64,000 bases of DNA from Diphasiastrum complanatum. Taxonomy: Eukaryota > Streptophyta > Lycopodiopsida > Lycopodiales > Lycopodiaceae. The notes beneath the pieces are model-generated. The model did no database searches and was not told the DNA's origin. It saw only the letters and a list, made by a program, of their open reading frames with translations. Shown here one piece after another: positions 53,525 to 64,000 of the stretch; within the stretch, counting starts at the first letter, position 1, and every line of letters starts with the position of its first letter. The translations under genes were made by a program, and so were the position numbers. The stretch lies in assembly GCA_029204225.1 (NCBI GenBank), contig CM055107.1:6672873-6736872 (forward strand), written 5' to 3'.

Positions 53525-54340
53525 CCCTTTTGTCAAATTGAGTAATATCAAAATGACAAAAGACGAACGCGTACAAGACTATATCGAGCGTTTCAAACGC
53601 CTCAAAAGTCAAGTACAAAAATAGCCCTTCGAAGAGATGCTCATCATCTGGTTCTTAGTCGGCCTTCCAAGATGGACTAGACGCGAGTTTAAATCCAATG
53701 ATGAATATATGAGCCTAAAGTTAGCTATGTTTGATGCCATCAAAGAAGAAGACGAGGGATCAGATGTTGACAAATCCAGAGAAAGAAGAGCACCACGTGC
53801 TCCTGTCCATGAGTCAAAGCCGATCGAGGACACCCGAGATCAGCTTTGGAAATCCCAGTTGGAGTTGCTTCATAAGCAATATCAACTACAGATAGAGAAA
53901 CTCATCAATGAGTTTCAAGCTACCCTGAAGTCTATCCAAAGCAGTATGTTTGGTCAGCCAAACCCTGCACAGGTACCTTATAAACGAAAAACAATATGGT
54001 GCCCACATTGCCGAGCTACGCATCCTACTAATGCTTGTCCTTCATATCAACATATCCAAGCACATACAGTCCAACGATATGAAGAACAACCGTCACAATC
54101 TGGACATTCCTTGCATTATCATGAATACCCACCAAAAAGTCCGGAACCACTAGCCATACAAGATGGCTATGCCATTACACCAGGGCCATTGAACAACAGA
54201 TGTTTCATCTCTGGAGAAACTGGCCACTTTATGGTTGATTGTCTAGTCGAGACCAAGTACCATGCTGAGTGTCCCGACTGTGTCTAAAAACACAGCTTCA
54301 AAGACTGTCCAAAACAACCCAACAATGCAAAAAGACGCTA
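53525..54340 (+). pseudogene. Ty3/gypsy gag with atypical zinc fingers
   Basis: LSNIKMTKDERVQDYIERFK, a stop, then MLIIWFLVGLPRWTRREFKS and SLKLAMFDAIKEEDEGSD (capsid-like), a coiled-coil-like ELLHKQYQLQIEKLINEFQA, and three Cys/His motifs: CPHCRATHPTNACPSY, CFISGETGHFMVDC, CPDCV then KHSFKDC. The first two vary from the standard CX2CX4HX4C. It has a TAG at 53624 and a TAA at 54286. Confidence 0.7.
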
Positions 54341-55970
54341 ATATGATATGAGTCCTTGTAGGAAGAAAGTGAAACCGATATTCCGTCATCTGCTACAATG
54401 TCCAACCAAGAGCAACTTCCACAAGGAATTGACAGTTTTTTTTCCCTTCTACAACCTCAAATCTATTTGTCTTTCCACATGTTGATAAAGATTTCCAATG
54501 TGCCAATACACAACAAATCTAGGATTCGAAAATTAAGATAGAGATTCGATTATGAATCTCTTGTTCAGAGTGGTACTCAAGACATAGTACCTCAATCGTA
54601 CCTGCATCTCAAGTTATACCTTACGACATCTACTATCAATGATGGTAGATTTTAGTGTCACCCACCTTGTCTTGTTTTGACAAGGGCATGTTCAAGTAAG
54701 TATTATTACTCTACAAAACAAAACGAATATTTCAATTGTCAAGGTACATTATCAATGTTGATGAATGCTAGTTTTGTTCGACAAGTGCTATACAATTCTC
54801 ACTCTCTGTAACGTTTGTTTATTTTCTTGTTTCTCTTCACCTATTTTGTGATTGATTTTTGCATGAGAAATAGCTACTGCATGAGAGTCTTCCGTAAAGC
54901 ATCTCACGAACACATTTTCATTCATCTATCCATCTTCAGACTACCTTGTACAACAGTTTAGAATTTTTGAGAAATATGAGAAGTACATATTACGTCCGAG
55001 TTGATTCCTACATCTCATTGCCATATTCATATTCGAGTCAACTACAACAAGATCAAAACAAATTTAGTTAAAATTTGTTCAATCTTTAGTCCAGTCCCAT
55101 GTTCAACGTGTTTCGATTACGTGTTCCACACGTCGATCCAATCCTGAACATGAACAATTACCAGCAACAACATCCCCACCAACATATTTTGGGGGGGGGA
55201 GAGAGAGTGGATCTGCTTAGATCCACTGGAGCAGTTACGCTGCCAGCAATAACACCAGCAAGATCGATAGCCAAGGTCACAAACCCAAAGTCGACAACGA
55301 CAAGGCTAAGAAGACAGATGGGCAATTCAAAGAGACTCGATCAAAAGAAGTATCCCAATCACGACGAAGATCCTTCAAAAAACGAAAACACAAGCATTGG
55401 AAAATCAGTCTCCTTCTTCAGCCGACCTCTTGCCATACTTCTGCGCCCATTTTCATGCCTATCATTCACACCATCTACCGTTGTCACCACCACCCTTTCT
55501 TCCACTTGTCTGTTTATTATCAGTTCATTGTTCTTCTGAGAAATTCCCAGTTTTGATAGTCTTACCGAAGCAGCTGATGGATCATTACAAGTGTCTTGCG
55601 GAGACTGACTCACCTACAATGGATGATCAACCAAAAGAAGACCTACAAAAACAGGCAAAGCAGCTAGAAGACATCAGAAATTAAGCAAAGAAGCTGAGGA
55701 GAAAAGGACAAAACTTAAGCAACAGATGAGTCAAATCAACCTCGATCAAAAGAAACTTTCCAGAGCAATGATAGTTGAATCCCCTCGTATGAAGCCCAAA
55801 GAGATCCAAAAGTATTGGATCAAAAGAAAGAGTTGTAGAAAAAAAGAAATCTCTTTTGATCCAAGATTGAACAAGATAGCTAGGAAAATGGGCCTTGACA
55901 ACTTCTAGTTCAAGATTGATGAAATTTTTTCACTTAGATGGATCAAAATGCATGGTAACCTTAGGTAGGC
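54341..55970 (+). pseudogene. probable gypsy continuation, not resolved
   Basis: Scattered short frames: ESLVQSGTQDIVPQSYLHLK, VPHVDPILNMNNYQQQHPHQ, TDSPTMDDQPKEDLQKQAKQ, SQINLDQKKLSRAMIVES. I cannot name a domain. Near 55920-55966 the sequence becomes the leader of a minus-strand copia whose primer site is at 55968-55980. Confidence 0.35.
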
Positions 55971-55980
55971 TCTGATACCA
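55968..55980 (-). promoter_or_regulatory. primer-binding site (tRNA-iMet type)
   Basis: TGGTATCAGAGCC on minus, next to the LTR starting at 55981. Confidence 0.9.
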
Positions 55981-56723
55981 TGTTGATTTTTACATGTGTG
56001 GACTGTCCACTACATGTACTTGTGATCTCCTAAGGTGTGTAGATGAACCAAGATCAAGACTAGATTGAGATTCAAGATCAATCTTGTATCCTATGGCAAA
56101 AACACACTACTACATGCATTCAATCACTTCCAACTCTCACTCACACGTGTGGGAAGTATTCAAAAAATAATCTAAGTAAAAACAAGCTGCTCTCCTCGGG
56201 TAGAGAGAGAAAATGCATCAAGAGCTCTCGGGTAGAGAGAGAGAAAGCTAGAAATCCAATAACTCACAAAATCCATGATCATAATCACCAAATCAATTGA
56301 TTTCAAAATGAGGAGTACAATGATACTAGTAGGTCCACGAGCTACCACTATGCTTAACTATGATTGGACCACATTTTGTCACCTCTTGATCCTATTGGAT
56401 CATTGATCTATGCACCTCTTAATTCTATTGGACTATATTCAAGCACACCTCAACTTCCTATTGGACCTCACAAGGTTCCACCTCTATATCCTATTGGACC
56501 TCTTGGAATTCATCAAACAAAAACTTTACACTTGTCTACACTCTAATTAGCAAGTGTTTAGTCTCTTACTCTATTTTGGCTCAATAGTGGCATTACAAGT
56601 GGAAATGCATAATTTGCCATCTATGCCAAATTTATTCCTATCAACATCCTACACCTAGATGCTTGATGTAAAAAACATAAGACCCCTATATCTAACATAG
56701 ATAATCTTTTTCAATTCTTCACA
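55981..56723 (-). repeat. copia LTR, inverted relative to its partner
   Basis: 743 bp. It matches the reverse complement of 61560-62298 closely (over a 180-bp ORF-like stretch the two translations differ at one residue). The flank on its outer side is ATTAT, whose complement ATAAT follows the partner LTR. Confidence 0.95.
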
Positions 56724-57553
56724 ATTATCAGTCTCAAGGGGATGGACTCTTCAACAAAAATTTGGTGGTAGGAATAGATTTGGGTGGACGATTTGGTAAT
56801 GGTGAGGAAACATGATGAAGGCTTGGTGGCAGGGTGAAGGAACTGATAGTTCTACAGTTGCAGCCTTGGACCCTTGCAATGTCGAGCTTTGACCACCACT
56901 TGCTAGGTGAGGAGCTCACTTTATTTGCAGGTTCAGACATTGATTGGGTCTGACCTGGTACTGTACGGAATCAGGTGCTCAGACACGTGTGAGGAACATC
57001 CAATTTCAGTTTGGAAGTTCTCTCTCATGTTTGATCCATTTATCTTGCTTGATAGCTTGTTTTGAAGCTATTTTTGTCTAGTTTCTTTTGCAATCAGTTT
57101 CATTCCATTTGGTTGAGCCAATCAAAAGTTATAAGTTTTTGAAGAGGGTTAGGTAGGGCACCTAGACCTGGGTGGACACATTTGGTTTGGTCAAGAGATT
57201 GCTTGGTTGATCCAAAATCATAGTTGTATGCTTGCCAATCTCATCTATATGTGATCTAGGCACTGTTTTGAGATCTTAGCCAATTTGTCTCATGCAATAT
57301 CATTGTATTTGAGTCAAATTTGGTTTCTTAGTGTATTTCACACGTGCTAAGAGTGTTGGATCCTAACTTTGCCTATACTCCATCATTTGATGTGAAATAG
57401 ATCTTGTTTTAGAGAGATTTGTGTAGCTAGTGAGAATCAATTCACAAATTGTTGTAAGATCTTTCATAGGAGGAGATAGTACTCAATTATTGGATCCTAT
57501 TGAAAGTGTGTAACAACATTTATTGTTCATCATTTGAGTTTTCTTCACTTCAA
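56724..57553 (+). other. flank then leader of the 57.5-kb copia
   Basis: Up to roughly 56950 it appears to be non-element DNA that adjoined the inverted LTR. From about 57000 it is noncoding leader before gag (ACACGTGTGAGG at 56995 and CACACGTGCTAAG at 57338 are G-box-like). The exact inversion breakpoint was not located. Confidence 0.5.
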
Positions 57554-60500
57554 ATGTCTTCAATGGGTTCATCCTTGTTGGAACCAAGTGAAAGATTGAC
57601 CACTTCAAATTATTCAATTTGGAAAATGAGGATGGAGTCCATCTTGATCCTTCAAGACGTGATGGACATAGTTCTTGGCCTTGAAGAAGAACCACAAGTT
57701 CTTCAAGAGGTCCAAAATACAAAAAGAGAGCTAGGATGGCTCTCCACTACATTAAGATGAATGTCTCTAATGAGATATTGAGGGAGATAGGTACTTGTAC
57801 AACAGCCAAAAAAGCTTGGGATTGTCTCAAGACTATCTATGAGGCTAAGAATACCTCTAGGCTTCTCACTCTTAGGAATCAAATCTTTCAAAGTAGCCAA
57901 AAGAGTGATGAGAGTGCATCTAGTTATGTTTTGAGAGTAAAAGATAATCATAGAGAGCTTGCTTGTATTGGTGATTCCATCAATCAAAATGAGCTAGTTC
58001 AAGTCATTCTCAATGGCTTGAGAAGCGAATTTGATAATCTTGTCCAATCCTATGCCATTAAGGAGGAGCTACCAAGTTTGGAGGCTCTCCAAAGTGTGCT
58101 AATTTCAGAAGAATCAAGACAAGAGTATAAGCTCTTGAGGATGGACAAGCTTTCTCTCACTCATAATGATGGCAAAGCTCTCTTTGCCAAGGATAAGCAC
58201 AAAGAGAGGAGCAAGAACCAACATCAACAATCCTCAAGTAAGGACAAAGTCAAATCCAAAGACAAAGATGAGGAGGAAGATGATTCCTCTAATGCTTCAT
58301 CATCCAAGCTCAAGAAGAAGAAGAAGATTAAGTGCTTTTATTGTGGCAAGAAAGGTCATTATGCCACCAATTGCTTCAAAAAGAAGAATCAACTCAAGCA
58401 AGCCAATATTACCAATGAGAAGGAAGACACTATTGCAAGTGATGGAGAGGGATCTCTTATGGTCTCTAGTTTTTCATCTACTCCTTTCAAGAAGGACGGC
58501 CTATGGTATATTGATAGTGGAGTCTCTTCACATATGTGTAGCTCCAAGGACTCTTTCTCTTCTATTGCACCTTATGATGGAGTGAAGAAATCAATATACA
58601 CTGCAAATGATTTTAAATGTCCTATTGAAGGCATAGGGAACATTCCCTTGAAGCTTGCATCCTCTAAAGTTCTTTCTCTCTCTAGAGTTCTTTATGTACC
58701 TAAGCTTACCAAGAATCTTATTAGTGTTGGCCAATTGCTTGATAATGGCCTTGATGTAAAATTCAATGTTGATACTTGCACTATCAAGAAGAATGATGAG
58801 ATACTTGCATTAGGATCTAGATTTGGTGGCATCTATAAACTAGATCCAAATGAGTATGTGAATGCTTGTAATGTTGCTCTTGTGAAAAAGCTCTCTATGG
58901 AGGAATTATGGCATAGGAGGTTGGGACATCCCAACTACAAATCCATGCTCTCTATGATCAAAGAATCCAAAGCTATTGGCTTGCCAAAGTCATTCTCCAA
59001 GAAGATCAAGCCTTCCGAGGCTTGTGCTATTGCTAAATCTCACAAAAAGCCATTTACAAGATCTTCTATCAAAAGCGAGCATCCTTTGGAGTTAATCCAC
59101 TCGGATGTGCATTTCTCATCAACTACAAGCAAGGGAGGAGCCACTTGTTTTGTTACTTTCATTGATGATTACACAAGATTCACTTGGATATATCTTCTTG
59201 CTTCAAAATCTATGGTGTTTGATCATTTCCTTATTTTCAAAGCTTATGTAGAGAAGCAATTCTCATTCAAGATTAAAGCTCTTAGAAGTGATGGAGGTGG
59301 TGGATATATCTCCAATAAATTTCAAGATTTTTGTGATCTTGAAGGCATTAAAAGAGAGTTTTCTTGTGCCTACTCTCCATCTCAAAATGGAGTGGCCGAG
59401 AGAAAGAATAGATCTCTATGTGAATGAGCAAAATCTATGAGAATTGAGGCATCTTTGCCCAAAGATTTTTGGGGAGAAGCCATTAATTGTGCAAATTATC
59501 TTTGCAATAGGCTCCCACATATAGCTCTTGGAGGAAAGTCACCATATGAAATCTTATTTTTGAAGAAGCCTAAGGTTGATCACCTTAGAGTTTTTGGATG
59601 CTTATGCTTTGTCCATATTCCCTTGGAAACAAGGAAGAAGGAAGATCCTAGTGCATGCAAAGGGATCATGGTTGGATACTCATCCACCAAGAAGGCCTAT
59701 AGAGTCTTTATACTCTCTACTTCTCAAGTTATTGAAAGTAGAGATGTTGTCTTTCATGAAGATTAACACTCATCATTTGAAGAGGCCGAGATCAAGAAAT
59801 CTATGGATGCATCATCAATAATTGATTTTGAAGACAATCATGATGTGATGGGGTCGAGATTTGAAGAAGACTCTCCTTGGATTTTTTCACAAAGAAGATC
59901 CATGAGAGATAGATCCGAGACTAAGAGGCTCTCATATGTTGACAAAGGCAAACAAGTGGATCTTGATTCCACTAATTATGTTTTTTATGTCTCTCATGAA
60001 GAGCCAAAGAATATACAAGAGGCACTCAATACCAAGGAGTGGTATGATGCCATGAAGCAAGAGTATGATGCATTGATCACCAACAATACTTGGGAGCTTG
60101 TGGATCCTCCTTCCAACAAGCATGTGATTGGTTGCAAGTGGGTATTTCGGATCAAGTTCAATCATGATGGCACCATCAACAAGCATAAAGCAAGATTATG
60201 TGCCAAATGATTTGCTCAAATCCATGGTCTTGATTATGAGGAGACCTTTGCACCCGTTGCAAAGATGGTGACAATAAGAATTCTTATTTCTCTTGCTTGT
60301 TTTTTCAAGTGGAAGGTGTTCCAATTAGATGTATCCAATGCTTTTCTAAATGGTTATCTTGAGGAGGAGATCTATATGGAACAACCTCAAGGATTCATCA
60401 AGGATGAGTCCAAAGTGTGCTTGCTCTTCAAAAGTCTTTATGGACTCAAGCAAGTACCAAGATCATGGTATTCAAGACTTAACTCTTTCCTTATCTCACT

Positions 60501-61541
60501 AGGATTTACTCTTAGTGACTATGATCCTTCCATGTATCTAAAGTTTGTTGATAGCAATATTGTCATTCTTCTAATTTATGTTGATGACATTATTCTTTGT
60601 GGAAGTTGTATCAAGCTAGTTGATAAAACCAAGCTAGCACTTGGATGTGAGTTTAAAATGCAAGATCTAGGAGAGATACATTACATCCTAGGCCTAGAAA
60701 TTGATTTTTATAAAAATCATGTCTTTATATGCCAATCTAGATATGCTCACTCTATGTTGAAAAAATTCTATATGGAAAATTCTAAGAGCATAGATACTCC
60801 AATGGAGCAAATTGTAAAAGATCCTAATAAAGGTGATGAAAGATCCTTTGAGGACATCACACTTTTTAGGAGTCTTGTAGGCTCCTTCATGTGGCTTACC
60901 ATTACTAGGCCCGATCTTAGTTTTTGTGTGCACAAATTGAGTCAATTTATGCAAGAACCTAAGATCCATCATTGGAAGATGGCCAAGAGGATTTTAAGAT
61001 ATGTATCTTCATCTTGTGATTATGGTCTACTCTATAAAAGTGAAGATCTATCCATTATTGGCTACTCGGATTCGGACTTTGCAAGTGACAAAATGGATCG
61101 AAAGTCTATTAGTGCATACACTATCTTTCTTGGAGACAATCTAATATCTTGGCTTTCCAAAAAGCAAGATACTATATCTCTCTCTTCATGTGAGGCCGAG
61201 TACAAAGCACTCACTACAACTACCAAAGAAGTGCTTTGGATCAAGAGGTTATTAATGGAACTAAAGTGCATCAAGGAGGATGATCTACCAATGATCAAGT
61301 GTGATAACATCTCGGCCCAAGCTCTTGCCAATAATCCCATATTTCATGTAAGAAGCAAGCACATAGAGTGGCACACCATTTTGTGAGAGAAAAGCTTATT
61401 GGGAGAGAAATCTATTTGGAGCATGGCAACTCGTCCTCTTGTATTGCCGATCTACTCACCAAGCCTTTGAGCAAAAGTGCTTTCATCAAACATAGATCTA
61501 ATCTTGGAGTTATATCAAGATCAATGCTCAAATCTTCATAG
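57554..61541 (+). pseudogene. near full-length copia gag-pol, six lesions
   Basis: ATG at 57554. In order: gag (NYSIWKMRMESILILQDVMD, LVQVILNGLRSEFDNLVQSY), CCHC knuckle CFYCGKKGHYATNCF, protease WYIDSGVSSHM, pre-integrase LWHRRLGHPNYKSM, integrase core (IHSDVHF, TFIDDYTRFTW, RSDGGGGYIS), RT (HVIGCKWVFRIKFN, FQLDVSNAFLNGYLEEEIYM, LIYVDDIILCG), RNase H (GYSDSDFASDKMDRKS, SLSSCEAEYKAL), end LLTKPLS. Lesions: 1-nt loss near 57712, TGA at 59426, TAA at 59764, TGA at 60208, and a 1-nt loss near 61367. The integrase Glu of the DDE triad (SDNGGE) is Gly here. It is the autonomous-type relative of the deleted element at 595-4057. Confidence 0.95.
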
Positions 61542-61559
61542 ATAATCTTTTAGGAGGAG

Positions 61560-62298
61560 TGTAAAGAATTGAAAAAGATTATCTATGTTAGATATAGGGG
61601 TCTTATGTTTTTTACATCAAGCATCTAGGTGTAGGATGTTGATAGGAATAAATTTGGCATAGATGGCAAATTATGCATTTCCACTTGTAATGCCACTATT
61701 GAGCCAAAATAGAGTAAGAGGCTAAACACTTGCTAATTAGAGTGTAGACAAGTGTAAAGTTTTTGTTTGATGAATTCCAAGAGGTCCAATAGGATATAGA
61801 GGTGGAATCTTGTGAGGTCCAATAGGAAGTTGAGGTGTGCTTGAATATAGTCCAATAGAATTAAGAGGTGCATAGATCAATGATCCAATAGGATCAAGAG
61901 GTGACAAAATGTGGTCCAATCATAGTTAAGCATAGTGGTAGCTCGTGGACCTACTAGTATCATTGTACTCCTCATTTTGAAATCAATTGATTTGGTGATT
62001 TCATGGATTTTGTGAGTTATTGGATTTCTAGCTTTCTCTCTCTCTACCCGAGAGCTCTTGATGTATTTTCTCTCTCTACCCAAGGAGAGCAGCTTGTTTT
62101 TACTTAGATTATTTTTTGAATACTTCCCACACGTGTGAGTGAGAGTTGGAAGTGATTGAATGCATGTAGTAGTGTGTTTTTGCCATAGGATACAAGATTG
62201 ATCTTGAATCTCAATCTAGTCTTGATCTTGGTGCATCTACACACCTTAGGAGATCACAAGTACATGTAGTGGACAGTCCACACGTGTGAAAATCAACA
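61560..62298 (+). repeat. 3' LTR of the 57.5-kb copia
   Basis: 739 bp from TGTAAAGAATTG (after the purine tract TAGGAGGAG) to ACGTGTGAAAATCAACA. Flanked by ATAAT at 62299-62303. Confidence 0.95.
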
Positions 62299-62303
62299 AT
62301 AAT

Positions 62304-64000
62304 CGAAGTTTGTGTAACCTACAGATCAAAGGTTTTTCTCGAGACTGGAACTTCAACTGCGAGAAGAACTACAGAAATGCCTAGAAGCAAATGGAGGATA
62401 CAGACCTCCCAAAAGTTAGAATTTGTCAAGAAACCAAAGATGAAACCGTCAATGGCAGATATAAGTGACAAAACAAAGAGACACATGGAAAGCATTCGAG
62501 CATGCAAATTATGAAGCTGTTGGGAGCTCTCCAATTTTGAGAATGTCAACCACCTATAGCAATAAGACATTCTGATCCAATTGCGGCAATTTGTAAAAAC
62601 AATTTTTGTGATAAAGATTGGCGACAATAAGCACTTGGTTTTATGTAGCAAACGAGGATCTACGCTTTTCCAAGTGACGATCGAAGACGCCAATGCAGAA
62701 GCGGAATGACATCGTCCAATATGAGTTGCAGTGGGTCCTGCAACACATTAAGGGTGGGATGATGTTGGCTGATTCTGACGAATCCCCAAGAAACTCGGAC
62801 AGAGCAACTCAAGAGCACCTCTCACTTTAGACCGAGGAGGTCTCTGAGAAGACGAGACGAACAAAGACTGAGAGCCGAGTATGAGAGCCGAGAAATACTA
62901 GTAGTAATGACAAGCAAGAACTATGTAAGCCTCATGGTGAATCTCGAAAGATGGAATGACCATGTAGGAACTAGTATTTCTAGGAAAATGTGATAAATGC
63001 AAGTAGACCCCTCTTAAAGAAAGTACAGTGAGCCACCTTTTGATGGTGACCTCTAGTGGAGAGCATTATTCCTTGTAATTTGTGAAATGTGAAAATTCCA
63101 CTAGGATGCCACCTAAGGAGCTCTCTTTCTTATTTAAGAGACTCCCTCTTTGTGAAGAGGAGCTTTTTGTGTATTGTATCAACTCCATGCTGAAATGAGA
63201 AGAGCCTCCATGAGTTAGACGCACCCATTGAGCTCCTTGATCATGATGGTTTTCTTGAGTGATATCCCTATAATCATGCCCTTCCATTCATATTGTGTGT
63301 GGTTGTGCCCCTATGATCATGCCCTTCCATTCATATTGTGTGTGGTTGTGGATTGTCGTGCTATACCAACAGGGTTAATATAGATTTTGTAGTGAAAAGT
63401 ATCGTTCCCACAGAGGACAACGTTAGAAAGTTATGTTTTTGGTGTAATTATGGCAGGTGGTTTCGAATGTTATTCTGGTTGTCGACAGACATTAAAAAGT
63501 AACCAATATTACTTATATTTGGAATGGGTAATGTTAATGAATTCAGAACAACAATCTGGCCTCTATCGAATTGAAGGAAGCGCGTTCTACAAATGAAATG
63601 TTATCAGAGTAGTACAACAGACTACACTCTAGCTGACTAAGGTGTCAACAGAGAATCGGGAATTGTTCGATGTATTCACGACTGCGCAGACAATTAATTA
63701 AGCGAGTTCGCAAACTATTCGTTCCTAGCCTAATAGTCCTCAACAACTAAAGCCCAACTTAATGGTTAAAGAGTACGAATGGTTTTAGAGCACGTTAAAA
63801 ACTTATGTTAATGCCAATCAGGAAAATAGATCAGAGACTCAATTCTTCAGACAAGTACTGTCATCTCATTTGTATACATACAACTTAATTCAATGATCAT
63901 GCTAGACTGCACAAAGATAGACATTACTCGAGTGTCGAAAAGAAAGTATTCGCGACAGATAAATAAGAAGTTTTTAAGACAGTTCTTTAGAGCATGCTTT
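62304..64000. other. right end: LTR-like promoter, short tandem duplication, no clear gene
   Basis: A 124-codon open frame on minus (62319-62693) is hydrophobic (LSMCLFVLSLISAIDGFIFG) but starts without strong support and matches no family I know. A TATA-like CTTATTTAAGAGAC lies at about 63129-63142, in text resembling a retrotransposon LTR. A 42-bp unit (ATCATGCCCTTCCATTCATA core) is tandemly duplicated at 63267-63350. The rest shows nothing I can identify. Confidence 0.4.

Noticed and set aside
56364-56546. 60-aa ORF repeated at 61737-61919 as a conserved gene
   Set aside because: It lies wholly inside the LTR pair, so its duplication reflects the LTR and not a separate gene.

Overview
The window looks like repeat-dense nuclear DNA of a large-genome land plant. 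It is AT-rich, packed with nested Ty1/copia and Ty3/gypsy LTR retrotransposons whose primer-binding sites match plant initiator tRNA-Met, and it has short plant-type introns (GTAAGT...TTTCAG). It also contains a CACTA scrap and one short telomere-like tract. Nothing proves the lineage; a fern or other seed-free plant would fit, but that is inference. No rRNA, tRNA or CRISPR was seen, and no operons.

Layout. 0-4.8 kb: an old minus-strand copia element broken by a small inverted-repeat element and by a later, internally deleted copia element. 5.8-6.4 kb: a gypsy RT remnant. 6.4-11.4 kb: a block bounded by inverted repeat arrays that holds the only clearly intact non-transposon gene, an Fe(II)/2-oxoglutarate dioxygenase resembling bacterial L-asparagine oxygenase (7356-8501, minus). 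11.5-12.7 kb: unrecognised small ORFs, one possibly a spliced fragment. 12.7-20.7 kb: decayed copia pieces with a tail-to-tail pair of LTR segments. 20.7-26.8 kb: a very young copia element with near-identical 0.68-kb LTRs and a perfect GATCC target duplication, inserted into an older copia. 27-35 kb: a copia LTR, gypsy pieces and an unknown retroelement-like ORF that also occurs at 15.2 kb.

35-46 kb is the most unusual part. A minus-strand gene (36123-39254, one intron) encodes an RNase H-fold, DUF7869-like putative transposase. Facing away from it is a plus-strand gene (40573-43911, about six exons) that encodes a ParB-like domain followed by a beta-class amino-methyltransferase domain (DIPYG and DLFSDSGTT motifs). 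Their shared upstream region (39285-40342) carries about fourteen copies of a palindrome close to ACCTATGCTNAGCATAGGT, some nested in a larger inverted repeat. Partial copies of the methyltransferase gene lie on both sides. I read this as the remains of a DNA transposon that carried its own DNA methyltransferase. Both genes now contain stops or frameshifts.

46-64 kb: LTR-like promoter sequence, a CACTA scrap, tandem repeats, a 133-bp GA microsatellite, a decayed copia, a gypsy gag, and a nearly full-length copia (57554-61541). Its 5' LTR has apparently been inverted together with flanking DNA. The 62.3-64 kb end holds no recognisable gene.
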